Shown: piece after piece, positions 34,012-41,630 of the stretch | How positions within the stretch are numbered: position 1 is the stretch's first letter | Layout: every line of letters starts with the position of its first letter | Assembly: GCA_964401935.1 (NCBI GenBank) | Contig: CAYOAL010000003.1 | Span: 1-64,000 of the forward strand | Source: JAPYTK01 sp964401935 | GTDB lineage: Bacteria > Myxococcota_A > Polyangia > Polyangiales > Polyangiaceae | Length of the DNA stretch: 64,000 nt | Direction of reading: 5' to 3' | Position numbers and translations under genes: made by a program | The notes under the pieces: model-generated | Told to the model about the DNA's origin: nothing | What the model saw: only the letters and a program-made list of their open reading frames with translations | The model's database searches: none

Positions 34012-35346
34012 TCAGGGCTCGACGATGTCGAAGCGGGCGGAGATCTCCCCCACCGGCGGCCCGAACACCCCGAGCTCGATCCGCAGATCCGTGGCCGCGC
34101 CAGGCATGTCGACGCCCTCGGGAGGGGACCAGGTGGTGCCATCCTCGGAAGTGCTCACGAAGAGCGTGGTGTTGGCGATCCCGAGCCTGAAGTGCGCGCC
34201 TTCGAACAGCGAATGATCGATCGTCTCCGTCGCGATGGTCTCCCCCATCGTCGTGGTTTGTATCCTGAAGGCGGAGCCCGTGTGCACCACGCCGATGCGG
34301 TTGCTCGCGTCATAGGCCAGCGCTAGCAGCACCGCCGAGCTCATGTTGGTGAAGGCGACGTCGTCCACCGAGACGATGACCTCCTTGCCTTGGAGATCGA
34401 AGGCTGCGGTCGAGCGCACCACACACACTTTGTCGGGCCCCGCGGTGAGGGTGAGGTGCTCGCCCCGTCCTACGGTGCAGTCGGGGTCGAGGACGCCGTC
34501 GCCATCGTCCCAGCCCGCCTCGAAGCTCGCGGGGATGGCGTCGGGGCCACACCAGCCAGGGTTCTGCGCGGGAGGGTAGTCGGCGTTCACGGAGCTCAGG
34601 GTCACCGCGGCGCCGTCTCCTTCGACGACGAAGCGCGCGCGCACGTAGTCGCTGGGGAACAGGTCGAGGCTCCGGGAGCCGACGACGACGAAGCTCTCGG
34701 AATCGTGCGAGGTGAGGAACACGATCTCGGTGTCCGTGGCGGCGATCGCGAGCCCGAGGGGCCCCTCGGCCGAGGTGAGGATGGCAGACCCATGGCTCTG
34801 CATGCCCATCGCGTCGTCGGAGCGCGCCGTGAGCGTGCCCGCCTCGAGCCGCCACCCCGCGAACCGCGCCCCGTCGAAGCTCCGCACCTCGAAGTCGAAG
34901 CGCCCGGAGCTCAGGCTCTTCACCTCGATCTCCGCGAAGAGGCGCGCGTTCTCGAGGTGATAGCCCGCGGAGGTGTAGAGCGCGGCCCGGCCGTTGGCGC
35001 CGGATGTCAAGGTGACGCTCCCCTCGCCGGGGGTTGTCGCGTGCTCCACTTGCCCCGGGAAAACAGCCTCTTCGATCCAGCGGCGGTGGAGGGGAGCGTC
35101 TTCGAAGTCGTCCTGGACGGTAGTGAGCGAGCCGCAGTCGAGCTCGTCCGCGCCGCCCTCGCCAGCGCCTCCGCTCGCGCCGCTCCCGCCCGCACCCCCG
35201 GCGCCGCCGGCGGCGTCCGTCGCACGCCCCGCCTCGAGGCCAAGGATAGCGGCGCAACCACCCACCGCGCCTCCCAGAAGGAAGAGCGACACGAGGACCA
35301 CCATCAGCGTGCCGTGGACAACGCGTGCAAACATCGCTCGGGCCAT
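34012..35346 (-). CDS. Exported lipoprotein with two concanavalin-like beta domains
   Basis: A 444-residue lipoprotein (leader LFLLGGAVGGC) with a Gly/Ala/Ser-rich linker (residues 40-65, GGAGGAGGSGASGG). Two similar beta-rich modules follow: DDFEDAPLHRRWIEEAV...DGARFAGWRLEAG and DLQGKEVIVSVDDVAF...DASNRIGVVHTGSAFRI, each like a laminin-G/concanavalin jelly roll (FDDFxx...W start). Cell-surface or glycan binding is possible. No catalytic residues are evident. Confidence 0.7.
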   Translation of the reverse strand: MARAMFARVVHGTLMVVLVSLFLLGGAVGGCAAILGLEAGRATDAAGGAGGAGGSGASGGAGEGGADELDCGSLTTVQDDFEDAPLHRRWIEEAVFPGQVEHATTPGEGSVTLTSGANGRAALYTSAGYHLENARLFAEIEVKSLSSGRFDFEVRSFDGARFAGWRLEAGTLTARSDDAMGMQSHGSAILTSAEGPLGLAIAATDTEIVFLTSHDSESFVVVGSRSLDLFPSDYVRARFVVEGDGAAVTLSSVNADYPPAQNPGWCGPDAIPASFEAGWDDGDGVLDPDCTVGRGEHLTLTAGPDKVCVVRSTAAFDLQGKEVIVSVDDVAFTNMSSAVLLALAYDASNRIGVVHTGSAFRIQTTTMGETIATETIDHSLFEGAHFRLGIANTTLFVSTSEDGTTWSPPEGVDMPGAATDLRIELGVFGPPVGEISARFDIVEP

Positions 35347-35522
35347 CGTACGTCACACTCCGGGTGAGTGTGCCTCTCTTCGTGCCCGCCGGTTCCCGAG
35401 GCGCGCGCGTTGCGAGCTGACACCGACCCCGCGCTGCGGTACGCGGCTCGCGTGTCGAACCCCGTCAGCGTGGCCCCGGCGGCGGCGCCGAGCCCCCCGC
35501 GAGCACCGAGCGTGAGCCCCGC

Positions 35523-37007
35523 GTGCCGGTAGGCCCCCACTACCGCGCGGAGCCGGCGTTTGCCGCGCTGCCCGCGCTCTACGACGAGGTCGCGCCCGCC
35601 CGCTTCCCGCGGCACCAAGTGCGCTTCCGCAACCGAGCGTGGTCGGCGCGGGTGGGGCTCGCGTCGTTGACCGACACCGAGTGGGAAGACCACTTCGCGC
35701 GCTTCGTGCCGCTGCCGGACAACCTGCCCACGCCCCTCGCGCTCCGGTACCACGGGCACCAGTTCATGAGCTACAACCCCGCCCTCGGCGATGGCCGAGG
35801 GTTTCTCTTCGCCCAGCTCCGAGACGGCTGCGATGGTCGCCTCCTCGATCTCGGGACCAAAGGGAGCGGCACGACGCCCTACTCGCGTGGCGGCGACGGC
35901 CGCCTCACCCTCAAAGGGGGGGTGCGGGAGGTGCTCGCCACCGAGATGCTCGAGGCGCGCGGCGTAAACACGAGCAAGACCTTCAGCCTGTTCGAGACGT
36001 TCGAGCGCCTCGAGCGCTACGACGAGCCGTCGCCTACGCGCTCGGCCGTGCTCGTGCGGCTCAGCCACTCGCACGTGCGCATCGGTACCTTCCAGCGGCT
36101 GGCGTACCACCGAGACACCGCCGCGCTGTATGCGCTCCTCGAGCATTGTGCGCAACACCTGTTCCCCGACGTCGCGCGCGACGACGGCGCGCTCGAGCGC
36201 TTCGTGCGCACCGTGAGCCGCCTCGTCGCGACAACCTGCGCCGCCTGGATGGCGGCCGGCTTCGTGCACGGCGTGCTCAACTCCGACAACGTGAACGTCA
36301 CCGGGGAGAGCTTCGACTACGGCCCCTATCGCTTCCTGCCTCACTTCGACGCCACCTTCACCGCCGCCTACTTCGACCACGGCGGCCTCTACGCGTACGG
36401 CCGCCAGCCCCAGGCCATGCGTTGGAACCTCGGAGAGCTCGCCAAATCGCTCCGCGCCATCGCCTCCGACACGACGTTGGAGGCAGCCATCTCCGTGTTC
36501 GATGAGGAGATCGCGACCGCCCTCGGGGCCGCGCTCGCGCGGCGGCTCGGCCTGTCGCCGCGAGGGGCGCCCTTCGACGACGACCTCGTGCGCGCCACCT
36601 TCGACTACCTCGAAGCGTCGCAGGTGCCCTTCGACCCCTTCTTTCACGACTGGTACGGCGGCGAGCGGAGCGCGACCCGTGCCCTCGAGGGACCCCGTCG
36701 TGCGTTCTACGACGGGGCCCCGTTCCACCGGCTTCGAGCGATCTGGGGCGGCTACGCGACGGCGCGACCAGAGCGGCTCGAGCACCCCTACTTCCAGCGC
36801 GACGACCCCTGCGATCTCGTCATCGACGAGCTCGAAACGATCTGGTCCGCCATCGCGGAGCACGACGACTGGTCTCCCCTCGAGCACAAGCTGTCGTCCA
36901 TCCGCGAGCGCGCACACGCCCATGGCAACGCCATGGTGCCCCCGCGAGAGCCCGCCCCGATGGAGCAGCTCGCACGTGCACACCCCCACGCGCCGCCCAA
37001 CGCCTGA
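35523..37007 (+). CDS. selO: Protein adenylyltransferase SelO
   Basis: A pseudokinase-fold enzyme that transfers AMP to Ser, Thr or Tyr of target proteins and responds to oxidative stress in other bacteria. The typical parts are present: YHGHQFMSYNPALGDGRG, LDLGTKGSGTTPYSRGGDGR, LKGGVREVLATEML and FVHGVLNSDNVNVTGESFDYGPY. Length, 494 residues, is normal for the family. It starts at GTG 35523. The 176-bp spacer to the divergent lipoprotein gene should hold its promoter. No classical C-terminal selenocysteine or CxxC motif is seen. Confidence 0.93.
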   Translation: MPVGPHYRAEPAFAALPALYDEVAPARFPRHQVRFRNRAWSARVGLASLTDTEWEDHFARFVPLPDNLPTPLALRYHGHQFMSYNPALGDGRGFLFAQLRDGCDGRLLDLGTKGSGTTPYSRGGDGRLTLKGGVREVLATEMLEARGVNTSKTFSLFETFERLERYDEPSPTRSAVLVRLSHSHVRIGTFQRLAYHRDTAALYALLEHCAQHLFPDVARDDGALERFVRTVSRLVATTCAAWMAAGFVHGVLNSDNVNVTGESFDYGPYRFLPHFDATFTAAYFDHGGLYAYGRQPQAMRWNLGELAKSLRAIASDTTLEAAISVFDEEIATALGAALARRLGLSPRGAPFDDDLVRATFDYLEASQVPFDPFFHDWYGGERSATRALEGPRRAFYDGAPFHRLRAIWGGYATARPERLEHPYFQRDDPCDLVIDELETIWSAIAEHDDWSPLEHKLSSIRERAHAHGNAMVPPREPAPMEQLARAHPHAPPNA

Positions 37008-37038
37008 GCGCCTCGCGATGAACCGCGTGGCGTGACCC

Positions 37039-38598
37039 TCAGAGGCCGGTGCGCATCTCCATCGGCTGGGCGAGGAGCCAGAGGTTGGCGGCGGTGGCGA
37101 GGAGCACGTAGCCCGCCATCACGAGGCGGGCGCTCGCGGGCGGCGCGCCGAGGCGGGCAGTGTCGCGGAGCCGCTCGGCGGCCATGCGCTGTGCCCGCAA
37201 GGCCCATACGTGCCCGACGAGCACGAGGGTGACCATGAGGGTCCACGCCACGGGCATGCTGGTGAGCGGCTGCGGAACGAAGCTCGCGGTGCCGAACAGA
37301 TCCTGGCCGCGGCCGAGCGGATCCGAGAGCACCGGCACCACCACCGCCGCCTCGGTGAGGAAGTGCCCTGCGTTGTGCGCGAGGTGATACGTGAGGGCCA
37401 CCGCGATGAGCGGATAGGCGTAGGCGCTCGCCACCGTCCACGTGCGGTCGGCCGCGCTCCTCCGGGCCATGAGCGAGCCGCCCTTCCACCCCTTCGCGCG
37501 CGCAGCCAGGGCGCTCGCGCCGAGGAAGAGGGCAGCAGGCAAGATCAGGATGGCCACCATGCCGAGGCTGAAGGTGGCGATGGGGGAGAGGCCGGTGGCC
37601 TTCCGCAGCGTCCCCACGAGCTCCACCCAGGTGGGGGTCATGGTGAGGCCGTGAAACGAGCTCAACGACAACATGACGAGGGCGAGCATGGCCTCGTCCT
37701 TCTTCGGGCGCTTGTAGCTGTGGAGATCGCCGCCCCACCCGCGGAGATGAATCGCCACGTTGTCGTGGGGACAGGTCTTCACGCACTCGGTGCACACCGT
37801 GCAGTAGGTGTTCGTCTCCATGGTGCCGAGGCACTGGCCGGTGGGGCAGGGATAGCCTCTCTCGTTGCCTCGCAGGCAGTCCTTGGTGCGGCACGCCTTG
37901 CACACGTCCTTGTCACGGGAACGGAGCTCGACGGGGGCGAGCATGGCGTAGAGGCCGCAGATGCGCCCCACCAGGCAGCCGTACTTGCAGAACGACTTCC
38001 TCTCGAAGAGGAGCGCAGGCACCACCGCGAGCACGATCATGGTGAGCCCAAGGATGGCGGTGGCGCGCGGGCTGAAGGTGACCCCGTAACCGAGCTCGAG
38101 CCAGGTGAGGCCGATGAACAGCAAGGTGGCCGGGTACACGTTGCGCAGCCACTTGGGCCAGCGAAGCTCGAGGGCCAGCGGCTCGTCGGTGCGGCGCCAG
38201 AAGGCGAGACGGCGCGCCCACGACGCGAGCGCGTCCCACGGACACACGAGGCACCACATGCGCCCGAGGAGCACGATGTCCACGACGAGCAACGTCCACC
38301 ACAACGTCCAGGTGAGCACGGTGGCCGCGTTGCGGTCGGCCACCGGGGTGCCGGCGAAGCCGGCGTAGAGGATGAGCCCGAGGGCGCCCACGAGCGGCAC
38401 CTGCACGGCAAACTGGAACCAGCGCCGGTGCACGAGCCAGCGCACCCAGCCGATGGAGGTGAGCTCGAAGCGCCAGCCGTCGGGAGTGATGGCGGGCGCG
38501 GTGCGGGTGAGCACGAACACGCTCGCGAAGAGCGTCACCGCGAGGGCGCCGAACAGCACCCACGACGGGAGCCCGACCATCACGTGACAAGACGGCAT
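37039..38598 (-). CDS. NapH/NosR-type polyferredoxin membrane protein (second copy of operon)
   Basis: A 519-residue integral membrane Fe-S protein, last gene of the respiratory operon. It has five or more membrane segments before and after a cytoplasmic polyferredoxin part. Membrane-embedded Cys pairs CLVCPW and CKYGCLVG are followed by CKACRTKDC and the ferredoxin motif CTVCTECVKTCP. Such proteins pass electrons between quinol and periplasmic reductases. An AAGGAGG ribosome-binding site stands just before ATG 38598, which is two bases after the stop of the preceding gene. Longer than classical NapH (about 290), closer to the NosR C-terminal half plus extra segments. Confidence 0.8.
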   Translation of the reverse strand: MPSCHVMVGLPSWVLFGALAVTLFASVFVLTRTAPAITPDGWRFELTSIGWVRWLVHRRWFQFAVQVPLVGALGLILYAGFAGTPVADRNAATVLTWTLWWTLLVVDIVLLGRMWCLVCPWDALASWARRLAFWRRTDEPLALELRWPKWLRNVYPATLLFIGLTWLELGYGVTFSPRATAILGLTMIVLAVVPALLFERKSFCKYGCLVGRICGLYAMLAPVELRSRDKDVCKACRTKDCLRGNERGYPCPTGQCLGTMETNTYCTVCTECVKTCPHDNVAIHLRGWGGDLHSYKRPKKDEAMLALVMLSLSSFHGLTMTPTWVELVGTLRKATGLSPIATFSLGMVAILILPAALFLGASALAARAKGWKGGSLMARRSAADRTWTVASAYAYPLIAVALTYHLAHNAGHFLTEAAVVVPVLSDPLGRGQDLFGTASFVPQPLTSMPVAWTLMVTLVLVGHVWALRAQRMAAERLRDTARLGAPPASARLVMAGYVLLATAANLWLLAQPMEMRTGL

Positions 38599-38599
38599 C

Positions 38600-39166
38600 T
38601 CATGCCTCCTTCGCGCGCTTCTTCCCCGAGGGGCGCCGCTTGCGCTTGACGACGAACACCGTCGCCACCGCGAGGGCCACCACGCCGAACGCCCCCGCGA
38701 AGAGCGGGCGGTCGTCCGTCGCGCCGATCGTCACCGGGAAGTCGATCCGCTCGATCTCGCCCGACTCGTCGGGGTAGTGCACCCGCACCGCGTAGGCCTC
38801 GGCCTCCTCGAAGCGCAGAAAAAACTTGAAGTCGTTCGACTCCGGGCCATCGCCAGCCTCGATCTCGAACGGCGCGAGCACCGGCTCCGTTCCCCCGAGG
38901 AAGGTGTGCTTCACCACCTCCACCATCATCTTCGGGGTGCGTGGCGTCCCGTCGGCGCGGCGCTTGGCGTAGAGCTTGAACCGCACGTCCTGTCCGGGCC
39001 GCGGCGTGCCTGGGAGGTAGGTGAAGTGCACGTCGCTGTACGGTGTGCGCGCCTGCACCTCCACGAACGGGATCTGCGGATACTCCTCCGAGTATTTGTA
39101 GTGGGGGATCCCCAGGATGTGGTGCGCCGCCGTGGGCGCTGCGAGCGTCGCGGCGGCGAGCCACAC
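38600..39166 (-). CDS. Membrane-anchored periplasmic protein of the respiratory operon
   Basis: A 188-residue protein with an N-terminal signal (VWLAAATLAAPTAAHH), a beta-rich periplasmic domain (VQARTPYSDVHFTYLPGTPRPGQDVRFKLY...MMVEVVKHTFLGG) and a C-terminal membrane anchor with a basic tail (AGAFGVVALAVATVFVVKRKRR). The layout resembles FixH/YtkA-type Ig-like accessory proteins, but I do not recognise the family. GTG 39166 is the only start codon I found in frame near the preceding gene's stop. Two His after the signal and several Met and His could bind metal. That is a guess. Confidence 0.65.
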   Translation of the reverse strand: MWLAAATLAAPTAAHHILGIPHYKYSEEYPQIPFVEVQARTPYSDVHFTYLPGTPRPGQDVRFKLYAKRRADGTPRTPKMMVEVVKHTFLGGTEPVLAPFEIEAGDGPESNDFKFFLRFEEAEAYAVRVHYPDESGEIERIDFPVTIGATDDRPLFAGAFGVVALAVATVFVVKRKRRPSGKKRAKEA

Positions 39167-39210
39167 GGCTCCCGCGAGGGCGCGCGCGGCACCCCTCGAC
39201 GCCGGCCCCG

Positions 39211-39924
39211 CTACTCCAGGCGCAGGGTGCCCATGTTGGGCGCGAAGGGCGGGATGACGGCGATGGCTTTGTAACGAATGGGACATACTTCCACGCAGAG
39301 CCCGCAGCCCACGCAGTGCTCTGCGTGAACCGATGGGCGGTTTTGGTAGTCGACGGTGATGGCCTGGCCCCGATAGGGACAGGCGGTGAAGCACGCGCCG
39401 CACCAGCCGACGCGGGTCCACGGCAGGCACGTCTTGCGATCGAGCCGCGCCGTGCCCATGCGCACCGTGTCGTGGATCGCGTCGCGCTCGGCGGCGATGG
39501 GCTCGAGCGCGCCGGTGGGGCACGCCTCCCCGCACTTCATGCACAAGTTGCAGCCGGTGTGCCACGGCAACACGAAAGGCGTTCCGTCCGCGTGCCACTC
39601 GGGAGCGCGCTCTGGGGTGTTCTCCGAGGCGAGCATGCCCCTCGGCGGCCGCATCATAGGCTGCGCCCCCACCACCCGCTCCACGAACACGATGGCCAGG
39701 CTTGGACAGGCCTCACCACACAGAAAACAGCGCGTACACCGCGCGAAGAGCTCGTCTTCGCTCGCCGCCCCAGGAGGGCGCACCGGCGCCTGCGCTGGCG
39801 GCGCCGCCACCGCATCGGCGAAGGCGCCCGAGAGCCGCTCGAGCCCCGCGAAGGCGAGCGCCCCCGCGGCGAGCGCCTTGGCACCGGCCCACAGCTTCGA
39901 GACGAGCTCACGCCGCGTGAGCAC
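39211..39924 (-). CDS. napG: NapG-type periplasmic ferredoxin (second copy)
   Basis: A 237-residue Tat-exported electron carrier. The leader has TRRELVSKLWAGAKALAAG. Four Cys clusters are visible, CTRCFLCGEACP, CNLCMKCGEACP, CGACFTACP and CVGCGLCVEVCP, enough for four [4Fe-4S] centres as in NapG. The start GTG 39924 was chosen because GGAGG stands eight bases before it. It overlaps the end of the preceding NapH-like gene. It is probably the partner of one of the two NapH-type membrane proteins. Confidence 0.85.
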   Translation of the reverse strand: MLTRRELVSKLWAGAKALAAGALAFAGLERLSGAFADAVAAPPAQAPVRPPGAASEDELFARCTRCFLCGEACPSLAIVFVERVVGAQPMMRPPRGMLASENTPERAPEWHADGTPFVLPWHTGCNLCMKCGEACPTGALEPIAAERDAIHDTVRMGTARLDRKTCLPWTRVGWCGACFTACPYRGQAITVDYQNRPSVHAEHCVGCGLCVEVCPIRYKAIAVIPPFAPNMGTLRLE

Positions 39925-40960
39925 GGCGCCCCTCCTTTCGGTGACCGCGCCTCGCGTGCGACCCGTTCGTCGCGCCGTCTTCGGGGGGCGCCCCGGGCTC
40001 GAGCGGCGCCCGCACGTCGCGTCCACCCCGCGGTCGCATGCCGACGCGCCAGCTCAGCGCGCGCGGAGCGCAGGCTCGCACGCAGAGGCCGCAGTTGTTG
40101 CACTCCTGCCCGAAGGCGCCGTGGCTCGGATCGAGCCCGAACTCGCACGCTGGTTGGCACTTGCCGCAGTCGGTGCACACGGCGCGATCCACCTCGAGGC
40201 GCACCACGCGGTAGCGTCCGAGCAGCGAGTAGAGCGCGCCGCCGGGACACACGTAGCGGCACCAGAAGCGCCGCGACACGAAGAGCTCGAAGGCGACGAT
40301 GGTGAGCAAGAGCCAGGCTCCCGCCCCGAGCGCGCCGAAGGTGAGCACGAGGTAGAGCTCGGCGCTCAGCACTCGCGGCGGGTAGATCTCGGCAAAGAGC
40401 TGCACGCCGAGCACTGCCCCCGCCACGGCGCCGAGGCCCAGGATCACGTACTTGAGCGCGCGCGGGAAGGGCACGTCGGTCTCCACCCCGATGACGCGCC
40501 GCACCGCGCTCCCGAGCTCGAACAGCACGTCGGCCGGGCACAGCCAGCCGCAATAGACGCGCCCGAGCAACAAGCTCAGCACCACGGGGAGGAGCGCCGT
40601 CCACAAGAACACGTCGAGCGGGCGATGGGTGGCCACCGCGAAGTCGAGCACCGCCAGGGGATCGCTCACTACGGTTCCCCCCACTTTGGCGGTCCACACC
40701 GAGCCACGCACCACTTCGGTGACCGCCGCCCGCGCGGGCTCGTCGGCGACGAGCTCGTGCACGAGCGCCGTGTCGGGGCGCGCCGCGATCCCGAGCTCGT
40801 CACGCTGGTTGCGGAGGTTCGCGTAGAGGGAGAGCACCGGCACCACCGCCAACATCACGAGCACCGTGAGCTGGATAGAGCGGCGCAAGGCCTGTAGCGG
40901 GCGCCCCTTCCCCGGGAGGCGCCTCTGTCGGTTCTGGAGCACCGTGAGACGTCGCTTCAT
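39908..40960 (-). CDS. napH: NapH-type membrane ferredoxin (first copy)
   Basis: A 350-residue membrane protein with four or five membrane segments, the NapH motifs CGWLCPADVLFELG and CRYVCPGGALYSLLG (CxxxCP pairs at the membrane surface), and two cytoplasmic [4Fe-4S] motifs, CTDCGKCQPAC and CNNCGLCVRAC. NapH takes electrons from the quinol pool and hands them to NapG. It overlaps NapG genes on both sides (ATGA at the start), so translation is coupled. The C-terminal tail is longer and basic. Confidence 0.87.
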   Translation of the reverse strand: MKRRLTVLQNRQRRLPGKGRPLQALRRSIQLTVLVMLAVVPVLSLYANLRNQRDELGIAARPDTALVHELVADEPARAAVTEVVRGSVWTAKVGGTVVSDPLAVLDFAVATHRPLDVFLWTALLPVVLSLLLGRVYCGWLCPADVLFELGSAVRRVIGVETDVPFPRALKYVILGLGAVAGAVLGVQLFAEIYPPRVLSAELYLVLTFGALGAGAWLLLTIVAFELFVSRRFWCRYVCPGGALYSLLGRYRVVRLEVDRAVCTDCGKCQPACEFGLDPSHGAFGQECNNCGLCVRACAPRALSWRVGMRPRGGRDVRAPLEPGAPPEDGATNGSHARRGHRKEGRRAHAA

Positions 40961-41604
40961 GCCTGCCTCCGTCGCGGCTTCGCCTGCACGCGGATCGCCT
41001 GCGGCATGTGCACACAGGCCTGTTCGCAGAGGCCGCAGCCAACGCACTTGTCCGGATCGAGGATGGGCCGCTCCCACATGCCCGCGGTCAGCGCGATGCC
41101 CTCGAGCGGACAAGCCCGCACGCAGATCCCGCAGATGTACTGCTGGTAGGAGGCGCAGATGTGGAAGTCGATCTTCGCCACGCCCATCTCCACCTCTTCC
41201 CATAGGGCAGGGTGATCGGGGTCGATCGGTTGCAACGCTCCCGACGGGCAGCCGTTGTTGCACTTGTGGCACAAGATGCAGGCCTTCTCGCGGGGCACGA
41301 TGTACGGCGTGCCCCGAGCCTCTGGCGGCCCCTCCGGTCCTACGAAGCGGATGCAGCTGTTGGAGCAGTTTTCGCCGCACTTGTGGCAGCGGATGCAGCG
41401 TTTCACGAACTCTGCCTCGTCGATCGCGCCCGGCGGGCGGATGTAGGCGCGCCCCTCCTGGGTGGCGATCCGATGATGGTCGGGCGCGGCGCCGGTTCGA
41501 GCCCGCGAGTACATGGCGAGGGCCACCACCACCGACGCGCCCTTCAGCACCTCGCGCCTGGTCGTGCCTCTCCGTGGTTCGTCGTCGCTCATCGCTTCAC
41601 CCAT
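40957..41604 (-). CDS. napG: NapG-type periplasmic ferredoxin (first copy)
   Basis: A 215-residue Tat-exported protein (TTRREVLKGASVVVALAM). The Cys clusters are CIRCHKCGENC, CILCHKCNNGCP, CGICVRACP and CVGCGLCEQAC, the NapG pattern. It follows the molybdenum reductase gene with 26 bases between, and its stop overlaps the next start. It would carry electrons from NapH to the periplasmic reductase. Start ATG 41604; ATG 41592 is possible. Confidence 0.87.
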   Translation of the reverse strand: MGEAMSDDEPRRGTTRREVLKGASVVVALAMYSRARTGAAPDHHRIATQEGRAYIRPPGAIDEAEFVKRCIRCHKCGENCSNSCIRFVGPEGPPEARGTPYIVPREKACILCHKCNNGCPSGALQPIDPDHPALWEEVEMGVAKIDFHICASYQQYICGICVRACPLEGIALTAGMWERPILDPDKCVGCGLCEQACVHMPQAIRVQAKPRRRQA

Positions 41605-41630
41605 GCACGCGCGCGCTCGTGCGTCTCACC

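Noticed and set aside
35523..37007. Selenoprotein form of SelO
   Set aside because: No in-frame UGA with a C-terminal Cys/Sec motif. The frame ends normally at TGA after an Ala/Pro/His tail.
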